Below, piece after piece: positions 1 through 10,207 of a DNA stretch of 64,000 nucleotides. Positions within the stretch are counted from its first letter, which is position 1, and each line of letters begins with the position of its first letter. Location: the NCBI GenBank assembly GCA_021234155.1, contig JAJEKV010000071.1:1623138-1687137 (forward strand), read 5' to 3'. The stretch comes from Isoetes taiwanensis. Lineage: Eukaryota; Streptophyta; Lycopodiopsida; Isoetales; Isoetaceae. Position numbers and translations under genes: made by a program. The notes under the pieces were generated by a model. It searched no databases. It was not told the DNA's origin and worked only from the letters and a program-made list of their open reading frames with translations.

Positions 1-213
1 ACCCTTTTTGCAAATTGGTGCAGACAGGGCGGGATGGTTGCATTTGCAAGTTTTTATACGACAGTAGTACTCCTATGGAAATGCTGGTTTGTGTATATAT
101 AGAAAGGATAAAGACATTGACTATGATCGAATCTACTCAGGACGCGGAGAGGGACTGAATTGAGTAAGCAATTTGCCTGCAATCCTTATCTGACATGTTA
201 TTTGTCAATGCAG

Positions 214-1472
214 GATCTCCTTAAATTGGAGAGAATGAAGGTTGAATTCATTGATAAAATGGGCAAGAGTTGCAGGGATTGAGCGAACTGTTCTTCAGTA
301 GAAATTATGGGCAGGGAAGAAATGTAAGGACAAGATGGTTAGTTGTAACCTTGGTGTACTTGCAATTATTGCTAGGAAGTTTCAAGGAAATGGGTTGTCA
401 AATCCATCTTCTTCAGGTTGGCTTTCCTCTTCGTTTCTTAATCAAACTTGTTTATCTAAAAAGCTTTTTAATTGATAAAATATTATGACATCAATACTAT
501 CATTTGCATCATGTTAGTTTGTATGGCGTAGAATGCTTTAATTTTAGAAATCACACTTTGCTTTGTCTGATATGGTCCACGAAAGGACATCGAACTAATT
601 AAGCATATGATTGTTTCTACCTATGCAGTTAAAGGGGACACTCTACTTTTATTTTTGTTGCCTGCTTCATTTCATTTTAATTTCCTTAGAGGCATTGTTT
701 CAGCATAAGATATATGTGATATACGTTTTAGTGCTGCAGGAAGGGAGCATAGGTTTGATCAAGGGAGTAGAGAAATTTGATTCTACCAAGGGATTTAAGC
801 TCTCAACATATGCGTACTGGTGGATAAAACAAGCAATAAGCAGGGCAGTGGCGCTGAAGGCAAAAAGCATACGTCTACCTGCACGTTGTCTATCAGGCCC
901 TTGTGCATATTTTTTCATTTTCCTGACTGTGAGTGCTTTTCCTCTAATGCTGCACATTTAATTTTGTTTAGGTTCATCATTATGAGATAATATCGCGTAT
1001 AAGGAATGCCAAATTTTGAGAAGCATGGGAGAGCTCCTAAAGAGCAAGAATTGGCAGAGTTTGTTGGCTTGAGTGTGACTAGGATAAGTACTCTTATGAA
1101 TTGGTCAAAGCCAATTTGGTCTCTTGACAGACCTATTGGTGATGGCACTACAACCTTTACGGTAAGCTTGTATTCTGCTTGATTCAACTGCTATTAAACA
1201 GATGCTGATAGCCTTAACATTGCAGGAGATACTTGCAGATGAGACTTCTGAATGTACTGAGAAAGTTACCAGTGTATTGTGGCTAAAAGAAGATGTGGAC
1301 AAGGTTTTGCATACTTTAAAACCACAGGAGCCCACAGGAGTGAGAGATTATATGGCATCGATTTGGTCTGGCTGGTGGCGGCAGGTCTAAGACTCTTGAA
1401 GAAGTGGGTTACATGTACAATGTGACTAGGGAACGCATATGACAAATTGAAAACAATGCAATGCGCAAATGA
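214..1472 (+). pseudogene. Plastid-type RNA polymerase sigma-70 factor, decayed gene with introns
   Basis: Relic of a nuclear gene for a sigma-70 factor of the kind that guides the plastid-encoded RNA polymerase. Exon pieces remain in order: 214-416 (DLLKLERMKVEF, CKDKMVSCNL, IIARKFQG), 740 to about 880 (region 2: [29 protein letters not shown]), 972-1161 (EKHGRAPKEQELAEFVGL, WSLDRPIGDGTTTF) and 1226-1472 (EILADE, then region 4 helix-turn-helix TLEEVGYMYNVTRERI). Acceptors at 213, 739 and 1225 and donors at 417 and 1162 still look usable. It is broken by frame changes near 260, 400, 1015 and 1340, a TAG at 299 and a TGA at 1440 where the family has arginine. Retained introns mean it is not a retrocopy. 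A possible earlier exon lies near 128-165. The subgroup (SIG1 to SIG6) cannot be settled by eye. Confidence 0.85.
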
Positions 1473-2396
1473 AGACAATCAAAACAAACTAATGGTCTGC
1501 GCTGTCACATGTGTTCCTAACTACTAGGCGAAGGACCTCACTACTAGGCAAAAGACAATTGAAGAATTTATCAATGAAATTAGCAACCATTTTCAGATTA
1601 TGGAAAGAGGTGCCTGATATTATTGTACTCTGATAACAAAATTCAATGGAAAAAAAAATTGAGCATCTTGGTCTTCTGTACTCTTCCCTTTTGTAATCGA
1701 AATACCGATAATAAGCAAATTTGGATTTAAAAAAAGAAAAAAATAAAATAAAAATGCTCAAATGAACCATATATGCTGAAATATACCAATTAATTAGGAG
1801 ATATCACAATTTAGAACCATGTAAAAAAATCATGAACCCTCAAATTTTATTACGCTAATATATGAAGGTTGAATACTATGGTCTCTTATCGTATTACCAA
1901 ACTTGATACGTGAAGCACAGTAAAGCTGATATCATGAAAAAATAAACTAATTTTTCACATTATCGTGGAAGCAAAATTATATTGGTATATCTAAAGCAAG
2001 CATAGTTTTATTGATAATTAGTCACTATAAAATACCATAATAATTATACACTAAAATAACAAAGATAATTAGTCGCTGTAAAATATCATACTAATTATGC
2101 ACGTAAAATTACAATGTCAATAAACCAAGGATATTAGATGTGATCAAATATCATTCCGATAAACGTGATAAATTAAGTAGTAGCACATATCATATATTCA
2201 AGTTGTCATAAAAACTAGCTATAAATTATCATCTTTCCATACCATGTGAAGAAACACTATTCGTATGGCATGTTGCTAAACTGCATTAATGAACTATATG
2301 GTATAACTAGACATGATTTGTAAACTTTTTGGCCCACATACCGGTATTGATTTTAGGAGTCGGTTTTTACTACGAAATCATTAGAAAAAGATCATA
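1473..2396. other. AT-rich stretch without a recognisable gene
   Basis: AT-rich sequence with no coding signal, no paired terminal repeats and no tandem array that I can see. It lies between the sigma-factor relic and the left end of the gag fossil. If the Helitron helicase relic to the right once had a Rep domain on this side, it is no longer recognisable here. Confidence 0.6.
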
Positions 2397-4724
2397 CTAA
2401 TTCAATTTTGGGGGCCTTGTGATAGCATTCTCTTTGCCGATTTCTAACTGCGGGCTGCTCAAAGAAGGATTGCAAAGAAAGGTACCTTTTGCTGATTTCA
2501 GAGGATGATCTATAGTAACCTTGTGTTCCCCTTGAAAGATGTTCATTTCACGCTTCCTCCATGAAGTCTCAGCTTGTACGGCATCTAACCATGTACGACT
2601 CAGCAACAAAGTATAAGTTTCAGCATGCACACTCTCTGGAAATTTCAAAACCATGAAATCCAAGATTGCTTCCACCTCATAAACCTTGCATAAAACATTT
2701 CTTATGACTCCCATAGGCTGCACCTTCATTTGATTGAATGCTTTGAGCATCATCGTTGTCGATTCCATCATTTTCAATCCAACTTGAAGCATTATGTGGT
2801 AAGGCATTACATTCACTCCACTGCCGGTATCTATGTTGGCCTCTTTGATTAGATATCCATTAATACTCACATCACAAAGAAATGGTCCAGGATCCTTGGA
2901 TTGCCGGGCTGGTGGCTCCATTCTCCTCTTATCGGTATCATTTGATATGATTTGTTGGACTGAAATTTCTGATTTTGTTCTTCCCCCTAACTCTTGCAAC
3001 AAATTTGGAGAATAATGCATCAATTGCTCAAGAGTAAGTGTAACTTTAGTGGCCAAAACTTGGCTGATCACATCATCTTCATTTTGAATTTCCTCATCCA
3101 CCATAAGAGGCATCACTATAGGCTGATTTTCTTCTATAGACTGAAACTGTTCTGTGGGCAGCACATTGAATTGCACCTTCTTAGGTGCTGACACCTTCAA
3201 AGCTTGTTCCTTCAAAGCCTTTGGAAAAGAGGTCTTAGTCTTCTCCGCAATTGGCACTATTCTTGGTTCTTGAACCACCTTTTGTGATCTTGTAACTGCA
3301 TTTACTTCTCCAATCTCTTCTTCTTGCTGAAATGGGTCATGCTCCACCTCAACAAATCCACAATTTACTACTGATTTTGCCTTCTCTTGCTTCTTAAGCT
3401 CTTCAATAAGAGCCTTAACTTGAGGATTATCAATGTACTTTGCATCTTGAATGCGAACATCATTATTAGGAAGAGGTACTGAGTCAAACACTTGCTGCTT
3501 TGGTGGATACTTGTTGGTTGCCCATTCTGGTTTCCCATGGATTTTCCAACAAGTAGTCTCATCATGCTTGAATTTATCACATAACTTGCAATATAAATGA
3601 GCCTTACTTGGATACCATCCCTGTTTTGGCTGCACCATTGGTGTGGAACCCATTGGAACTTGTTGAGCAATTGGAGCTTGTGGCATCATTGGAACTTGTG
3701 GTATGATAGGTGATGCTTGCATTGGTTGAATAGGAATAGATGGTGCTTGTTGCATAACAGCAAATACCGGATTGGCCCTCTCAAAGAATCTCTTCTCCCT
3801 ACATTCTTGATCATTATGGCCCTTTATTTGGCATCTTGAGCAGAATTTCAGCAATCTACATGTAGCATCAGAATGTCCAATAGACCCACAATACTCACAA
3901 GTAATAAACTGAACTTCCCTTGGCTTCTCACCAATTGTGAGCTTAGAAATCTTGGCTGTAATATCCTCTGTTTTATGCTCAGGAGCAGCAACTTCATGAA
4001 TGTATCCCAGCTTATCTTCAGCCTTGAGAGCATACTTTTGTGCCTCTAGCAGTGTTGTAGGCTGTTTAGCCTTCACCTTATGAGCAATAGCTCGTTTCAA
4101 CCCCTTTACATACCATTGAATATCCATTTCATCATTCCTTGCAATCTTCCAATGAACCACGGCTTTGAGAACCGCAATATACCTCTGATTATACTCTCTA
4201 ATTGATTCATCTTCCTTTTGTGTGAAATTTGTCCACCTTTCCATAGTCTTATCCTTACCATGAACTTCTTGATAATTAGCAATGAAAGCTTCCTTTAATT
4301 CCTGATATGTCATGGTATCTGGCTGAGTTTGTGCCCATTCCTCCACTGAATCTTGCAAAGAACTATGAAACCAAAGCAAATAATCACCAGCCGGTAACTT
4401 ACATTGCTGGCAATACCTCTCAAACTTCACAATATGCTTCAAAGGATCCCGATCCACCAGATCATCAAACTTTGGAATCCCCATTGTATGAAAACCCCAT
4501 ACCATAGGTGGTAATACAACCATCTCTGCCTCTTCTTGGGTTTCTTGAAATTGGAAAAACGAAATTGAATCTCCCTTCAATTTGAAAAACGAAATTGGAT
4601 TACCTTCTAGATCGGTAAATGGAATCAAAACCTCCTGGATCTGAGAATTAGACCCCAGATCTGCTCCCAAATCTAAAAACGAAATTGAATCTTGATGCAA
4701 TTTTGAGCCCAAAGATTGACTCAC
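2397..4724 (-). CDS. Gag-aspartic protease polyprotein frame of the Ty3/Gypsy fossil
   Basis: About 775 codons. The N-terminal third is a retrotransposon gag domain (WFHSSLQDSVEEWAQ, YQELKEAFIANYQ, IREYNQRYIAVLKAV). Around residues 275-315 come CCHC-like knuckles (CEYCGSIGHSDATC, CSRCQIKGHNDQEC), then a P/Q/M-rich spacer and a third Cys/His cluster near residue 380. The C-terminal third is a pepsin-type retroviral protease region with the active-site motif ANIDTGSGVNVMP and a later LLLSRTWLDAV segment. The frame is open throughout. The nominal first codon is GTG; the first ATG is about 66 codons further in. In the element family, gag forms the particle and the protease matures it. Confidence 0.8.
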   Translation of the reverse strand: MSQSLGSKLHQDSISFLDLGADLGSNSQIQEVLIPFTDLEGNPISFFKLKGDSISFFQFQETQEEAEMVVLPPMVWGFHTMGIPKFDDLVDRDPLKHIVKFERYCQQCKLPAGDYLLWFHSSLQDSVEEWAQTQPDTMTYQELKEAFIANYQEVHGKDKTMERWTNFTQKEDESIREYNQRYIAVLKAVVHWKIARNDEMDIQWYVKGLKRAIAHKVKAKQPTTLLEAQKYALKAEDKLGYIHEVAAPEHKTEDITAKISKLTIGEKPREVQFITCEYCGSIGHSDATCRLLKFCSRCQIKGHNDQECREKRFFERANPVFAVMQQAPSIPIQPMQASPIIPQVPMMPQAPIAQQVPMGSTPMVQPKQGWYPSKAHLYCKLCDKFKHDETTCWKIHGKPEWATNKYPPKQQVFDSVPLPNNDVRIQDAKYIDNPQVKALIEELKKQEKAKSVVNCGFVEVEHDPFQQEEEIGEVNAVTRSQKVVQEPRIVPIAEKTKTSFPKALKEQALKVSAPKKVQFNVLPTEQFQSIEENQPIVMPLMVDEEIQNEDDVISQVLATKVTLTLEQLMHYSPNLLQELGGRTKSEISVQQIISNDTDKRRMEPPARQSKDPGPFLCDVSINGYLIKEANIDTGSGVNVMPYHIMLQVGLKMMESTTMMLKAFNQMKVQPMGVIRNVLCKVYEVEAILDFMVLKFPESVHAETYTLLLSRTWLDAVQAETSWRKREMNIFQGEHKVTIDHPLKSAKGTFLCNPSLSSPQLEIGKENAITRPPKLN

Positions 4725-4974
4725 CGGTCCCCTTCTTGTTACGATAGAGCTTAGTGGGATCTCCTTCTTACTTCTCTTGGGAATAAAACTATGCTCCCCT
4801 TGTCAAATTTTGCCCTGCAAATCAATTACGGCAAAATTCCCTTCACACAAGAAATTGCTCCTTTCTCAATGGTGTCATTCTTTACCGACGAACACCAATA
4901 CCAATGGTAACAACTCCTTTTTCAATGGAAATTCTTGCCGATCAATGGTCTATCGAGCACCGTGGTCGCCAAAT

Positions 4975-5347
4975 TGTTAGAGCCTGAACTCTAACCTTGC
5001 AAGAAGGATGAAAAACCCAACAATCCAAGCTCAATCTATCAGATCAAGGCAATGCACAAGACAAAGAATCATCATCTCCATAACTAGATCAAGCAAAATG
5101 CTCTCTCTCCAATACACCGTCCCTCTCTCTCTTCTTCTCTGATAATACAGTGATCATCATGGATACGTGCAAATATCCTGCACGCGTGCATGTGCATACA
5201 TCACTCCATATACGGTATATACTATCTTCTATACCACCTCAATAGTGGTGAGTGTGGTGAGTGGTGACGAGTGTAGTGAGTGGTGACAAGTGTGGTGAGT
5301 GGTGACGAGTGTGGTGATGAGTGTGGTGAGTGGTGATCACCCCAACA
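4975..5347 (-). repeat. LTR of the gag-protease fossil, with GTGGTGA minisatellite
   Basis: 373-bp LTR read on the minus strand from TGTTGGGG (5347) to CTCTAACA (4975), with TG/CA ends and a primer-binding-like site immediately inside. Its outer part (about 5237-5340) is a minisatellite of GTGGTGAGTGGTGACGAGT-like units. A CT-rich stretch lies near 5100-5140. No second copy is visible in the window. Confidence 0.75.
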
Positions 5348-7272
5348 ATGAGGTTGAGCAATACTTGAATGCACGCTATTTCTCAGCTTCTGAGGCATCA
5401 TGGAGAATCCTCTCATATGAAATACAACAACAGTTTTCTCATGTCATTAGATTGGCTGTGCATCTCCCAATGCAACAAGATGTATACTATCGAGAAGGTA
5501 TGAGCATGGACAGTATAAGAAGCAAGAATAATGGAACAACATTGACAGCATTTTTCGAGATGAATGCATCTGGGGGTAGAGAGGCTAGAGAGGCTACTCA
5601 ATTGCTCTATCATGATTTTCCTAAAAAGTTTACCTACGATCAATCCAGTCGAAAATGGAAGGTCAGAGAGAATACCCAGAAGTTTCCCACTATTGGACGC
5701 ATGCACTTTGTTAATCCTTCAGAAGGAGAGCGATACTATTTACGACTCCTGTTGACCCGCGTGACAGGTGCAATTAGTTTTGAAGATTTACGCTCCTTTG
5801 ACGGGGAGTTGTGTGCAACATATAAAGAAGCTTGCATTCGTAGGTGGGTTGCCGGGGACGACACTGAATGGCTCGAGTCTCTTCAGAAGCAAGCAAGCAT
5901 GGGGCATGCCACCACAATTGCGACATATGTTCGCCATGATACTTTTAAATTGCGAACCATCGAATCCGCTGCAACTGTGGGAATAAGTCAAGCTTTCTAT
6001 GGTCGATGACTTTTTGCATGAGGCACGAAGGGTTGCGGAGGATCAAAGTGTGCAAGTGTGTGATCGGTTATTTGATATGGCACTTCTAGACATTGAAGAT
6101 GAATTCTGGCGGACGATCTTTGAGAGAGTTTGAATTCATTCTTCCCAAGCGTGCAATAGATCCATACATGATATTTCGGGATGAGGTGTTTCAAGAAGAC
6201 ATGGCAGAGGTGCAAGAAGCTGTGGACCGCCTATATCACGACCAACGCATTATCTTTGACCGTGTGATCCATGAGCACGTGATGTTGGAAAAAGGACGGG
6301 TGTTCTTTGTTCATGGTGCAGGTGGATCGGGAAAGAGTTTTCTTTTTAACACCATGTTGTCTTATGTTCGTGCCAGAGGTTTCATTGCACTTGCAGTTGC
6401 TTCCTCTGGAATTGCATCCACTTTATTGAAGGGAAGGGCGCCTTTGCACATTCAAGGTTCAAGATACCGATAAATATAGATGAGACATCAACATGCAATA
6501 TTCCAAAGCAGTCCGAGCTGGCAAAATTGATAAGAGCGACACGTATGATTATATGGGATGAGGCCCCAATGATGCATAAACATGTTTATGAAGCACTGGA
6601 TAGAACGCTCCGTGATGTGATGTCAAGGGCAATCCTTACGCCACTAAATGACGATGTAGATGAAGTAAACAAGAGGATGACAGGGTGGTTGCACGCTTTA
6701 CGCTGTTGATTATTACAAAGGCCGATCGATGATTTGTGGATGAGAATGATGCAGGGGTCTATCCTGTTGAATTTTTGAATGCGCAAACTCCGAGTGGGAT
6801 GCCTCCACATCAATTGACATTGAAGGTTGGCATGATTGTCATGTTGTTGAGGTCAGTTTCTACCCGGAAAGGACTCTACAATGGAACTCGCCTCATCATA
6901 CGTTCATTGGGAAGACGTGCTATAGATGCCGAGATTGTCACTGGAAAAAATATTGGGAGCAGAGTGTTCATATTTCGAATTCCTTTGGTGCCAAATAATG
7001 CAGAACTTCCATTTCAATTTGAACGCATGCAATTTCCGCTACGTCCAGCTTTTGGCATGACAATCAACAAGTCCCAGGGCCAAACGATGAAAATGGTTGG
7101 TTTGTATTTGCCAAACCCAGTATTTAGTCATGGACAACTCTATGTGGCACTCTCGAGAGCTCAAGGAATCCAAGGCATAAAGGTACTCATTCTATCGAAG
7201 GATGGAGAGGCAAGCGCAGACGTCGACCGATCAAGATATACAACAAATATTGTATACAAAGAACTCCTCTAA
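5348..7272 (+). pseudogene. Helitron RepHel helicase, decayed C-terminal (PIF1-like) part
   Basis: Remains of the helicase half of a Helitron RepHel protein, the rolling-circle transposase. 5348-6009 holds the linker typical of plant Helitrons (YLNARYFSASEASWRI, RLAVHLPMQQDVYY). 6093-6473 holds Walker A GAGGSGKSF (about 6315). 6527-6709 holds Walker B IIWDEAPM (about 6548) followed directly by ILTPLNDDVDEVN, so the sequence normally between these motifs has been deleted. 6736-7272 holds the PIF1 C-terminus (GMTINKSQGQTM, YVALSRAQG) with a natural stop. The frame changes near 6005, 6470 and 6705. The Rep nuclease domain is absent, and the left edge is cut by the LTR fossil. Confidence 0.85.
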
Positions 7273-7380
7273 TTGTGAGCCTAATACTTAAATGTCTCTA
7301 CTTTCGATTTCTCTTTTTTTCATTGATTTCTTTTATTTTATTTCTTTTTTTCTTATGTACTTACTTATTTATCCATGTAG

Positions 7381-7698
7381 ATGGTGCGTATTTTGGTCCC
7401 TTGGTATGTCTTTGGTCACCACGTCGCCAAATGCCTAAAAGGTGGTGAGGGAGTTATCACGTTACAAAGTGTTATTTTTGTCGTACGTGCTCTTGGGTCA
7501 TGGTATGATTGGGAACGAAAATACCATGCTCATATGCATGGGGTAGCAAGCGTGGAAATTGAGGAGCTTATTGGAAAGCTCAAGGATATATTTTTAAGCG
7601 ACGAGGTTGTCAAGTTGGAGCAGTTCATCCAACTAATTGATGACTTCCTATTTGATCAAGCCTATCCAAGTGAGCGGTGTTTTGTGGATGTGCTTTGA
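7381..7698 (+). CDS. Short hypothetical ORF downstream of the Helitron helicase
   Basis: 105-codon open frame starting at an ATG, inside the Helitron between the helicase stop and the 3' terminal region. The product is not recognised. It shows a hydrophobic start (MVRILVPWYVFGHHVA) and an acidic helical C-terminal half (EIEELIGKLKDIFLSDEV). It might be a captured exon or a chance frame. Confidence 0.25.
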   Translation: MVRILVPWYVFGHHVAKCLKGGEGVITLQSVIFVVRALGSWYDWERKYHAHMHGVASVEIEELIGKLKDIFLSDEVVKLEQFIQLIDDFLFDQAYPSERCFVDVL

Positions 7699-7924
7699 GA
7701 GAGGTAGGTGGAGGATAAAGTGCATGTATCTATCTTTTTGGGTAATGTAGTGCTTTGACTAAACGTGCAATTATTTGTCTTCTTTTCAGATGAGAAATGA
7801 TACCGCAGTACCTTTGCTTAATTGGTGTCTTAGTAGCAAAGGAACTCACATGTGTTGGAATATGTAATGGAACCCGTTTTAGGGTCTACAAATCATTCCT
7901 TCCCGAAGCGATATCGATTCCATC

Positions 7925-8516
7925 ATACGAGTCTACCTTGAGGGATGAGTTGTCTCACGTGCTTGATAGTCGGTGAGGCGTGGGCGGGCAATTCGAATCA
8001 ATGACTTCGCCCGTGCATTTCACTTTTACCCCAGCTAAGATGTTATCCGGTCGGAGAAGTGAAGATATCGGGAGTATCCAACAAAGTACAATATTAGGCC
8101 CTTGGTGATGTGCGCCATGTGGAGATGTATATTTAGAGTTCCATCATGAACTAAAATACGTCAATGAGCTAGGACAAAATTTTGTGTTTTGTATTTTTGT
8201 ACCTATTTTTTGTTCGTGTACTTAACTACTTCTAAGGGTGACATTTTGAGCATAAGTTCTGGATCCAGCTTTCCAAAATTTTGTTTTTAGAGGTAGATTT
8301 AACACATTTGTTACAAAGCATTCTTTTCTCTGTTGAAATTGATAAACGCAAAGTTAATAGATTGATGACACTGTCATTAGACAAATTTCAATAACAAAAA
8401 AATTACAAAAGCAAATATTGTCTGATCTTGCCTATATCAACGTGTGTATGGACGTTAAAGGCCGAGTAAAAACACATGCTAAGACATTAGCGCAAGAACG
8501 CCGCACACGTTACTAG
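7925..8516 (+). mobile_element. Helitron 3' terminal region, first copy
   Basis: Noncoding 3' end of the helicase-bearing Helitron. It matches 11908-12503 along most of its length (shared phrases TTTCACTTTTACCCC, ATGTTATC, CCCTTGGTGATGTGC, CATGAACTAAAATACGTCAA). It ends with a degenerate hairpin (GCGCAAGAACGCCGC) and CACGTTACTAG at 8516, followed by T, as expected for a CTRR-3' Helitron end at an A/T target. Confidence 0.8.
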
Positions 8517-9330
8517 TCTACTTATTTAAAAAGTTTCTTGGGTTCTTTTGTCGATGTGGGGTGTGCCCTTTTAAAGCGTTACTTTTGGCGCCTGAAAATG
8601 AGTTTGCCGGCAATATATCCACTTCTTCAGCTAACTTTCCCTTTTACATTATCATTCATTTTTGAAGAAACGTAATGGTGATGGCGGGATATCGCCGTGA
8701 TGCGTGATGATTGCCATAGAGATGGTGGTGCCCGTGCATTCGATAATGGGCCGCTTGGTCCAATGGAAACGGCCTCCTTGCTTAGGGTTTGTACAAAAGC
8801 GAATCAAGGTATTTGCATGCTAGAGCCGAGCGATCGTTGGAGCAATCTTTGGGTTATCAAAGTGTGCTTGGATTTTGGAGAATGTGTGGTGCGGGTTAGA
8901 TATTTTTGCTTTCAGGCTAATTTCGGCATTTTCCCTTTCAGGCATTCTCTCCTCTCCGAAATGACGAGAGATGTCGCTATGATGATCACCGGAGTTTAAA
9001 TTTTACCTTAAATGTTGCTTTAAATGGCAAGAGCAATCGATGTAGCGGCAGAGGATCATTTGAAGCATCTGGTATACAATGTTCAATAATTTTTTTTCTT
9101 TGCATTTTGGATGTTAGTTGGTTGTGGCGTTCTACAACTGAAGCTCTTTGTGCTCAAGTAGATGTCATTTGAACCTCCTCGGCTCCTCCTTTAGGGTTTC
9201 TCCATTTATCCTTCAGGCTTCGTTTTAACTTTTACGCTTCATCTATCCATTTCGGTTTTGGAAAATTGTCTTTGGATTTGTTTCTTTGTTATTAAATGCT
9301 ACCCATTTCATCGTTTAATAGAGTTCATCG

Positions 9331-9738
9331 TTGAAGGTTTTGCGGGGGTTTATGGCTCACGGCAAATTTGGAAGAAAAAAACCAGTTTTCCAGCAATATC
9401 TTAGTTCTCGACCATTTTTTTTTCCCTCACAAGATAATGAGTGCCACGCATATGAGCATAGGACGCGTTATCTTAAGGCTGAATTGCATTGCAATTTCCT
9501 TTCCCTTGAGACCGGCTTGATCGATCCGGCTTGGAGGCGGCATAGCGGTAGAAACTCCTCGATATTAAAGAAGATTTTCAGTTTTACAAAAGGTAATATG
9601 CTTGATCTTTGTGTTGCTCTCTGCTTTCTCTATGCATCTACATTTTGTGGGGGCAAAAATTGGCTTATCCGAGGTTTAATAGTGGGCTTATCGAGGAGGT
9701 TTAAAAATCGGCTTATCCGGGTCTCCAGCAATGTGTAA
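9331..9738 (+). CDS. Hypothetical ORF, possibly captured sequence in the Helitron
   Basis: 135-codon open frame inside the candidate second Helitron. No family is recognised. The in-frame ATG at 9352 gives MAHGKFGRKKPVFQQYLSS. The 3' part holds near-repeats (GGCTTATCCG at about 9662, 9686 and 9712) that encode LIRG/LSRR/LIRV-like segments. A second short frame follows at 9803-9997. These could be exons of a captured gene, or chance frames. No splice model could be supported. Confidence 0.2.
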   Translation: MKVLRGFMAHGKFGRKKPVFQQYLSSRPFFFPSQDNECHAYEHRTRYLKAELHCNFLSLETGLIDPAWRRHSGRNSSILKKIFSFTKGNMLDLCVALCFLYASTFCGGKNWLIRGLIVGLSRRFKNRLIRVSSNV

Positions 9739-10114
9739 ATCCTTATTGTTATTTATTTGAGAGATTAATTTTTTATCTTTTAGTTTAGGGCAACCATGTT
9801 TTATGCAGTATAGGAATGTGTATCGGCGCCTCGGATATAGCGGTGAAATGGTTATCTTTTTCCCGAATTTGCCCAAACAAAAGATGGCATTGGTGGATTC
9901 TGATAAATGCATGCGAATAGGTAAAGCCGGTTTTGGAGGCAATTCACAGGGGGCAATGGCGGGACCGGATTGCATTTGCCATGCTATCACCAAGTAATGA
10001 GTGTCATGATTAGATTTTTAAAATCTAGACTAGAATATACAGATTTAGAAACAAATATGAAAAAAAGATGTATCTAGGATTGCAATCTAGCTTCTTTATG
10101 GAGCCGTGGTACAA

Positions 10115-10207
10115 TAGCTTTATTTCATTACGTGTAAGATTGTTTTATTTCTTTCCACAAGTAGCTTTATTTCATTACGTGTAAGATTGTTTTATTTCTT
10201 TCCACTT
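10115..10207 (+). repeat. 47-bp tandem duplication
   Basis: Two adjoining, nearly identical units starting at 10115 and 10162, each beginning TAGCTTTATTTCATTACGTG and ending TTTCTTTCCAC. Inside the candidate second Helitron. Confidence 0.85.

Larger units (their letters stand above)
2397..5347 (-). mobile_element. Ty3/Gypsy LTR retrotransposon fossil: gag-protease plus one LTR
   Basis: Minus-strand fossil made of one LTR (4975-5347), a leader with a primer-binding-like TTGGCGACCACGG just inside the LTR (about 4960-4974), and a gag-protease reading frame (2397-4724). No reverse transcriptase or integrase and no second LTR is found on the lower-coordinate side, so the element is incomplete. 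It abuts Helitron helicase sequence at 5348, which suggests insertion into the Helitron. It may be a gag-only, non-autonomous type or a truncated full element. Age cannot be judged without a partner LTR, but the long open frame suggests it is not very old. Confidence 0.8.

Noticed and set aside
700-1335. Minus-strand frames across the sigma-factor relic
   Set aside because: The plus strand carries the conserved sigma regions, and the minus frames are shadows.
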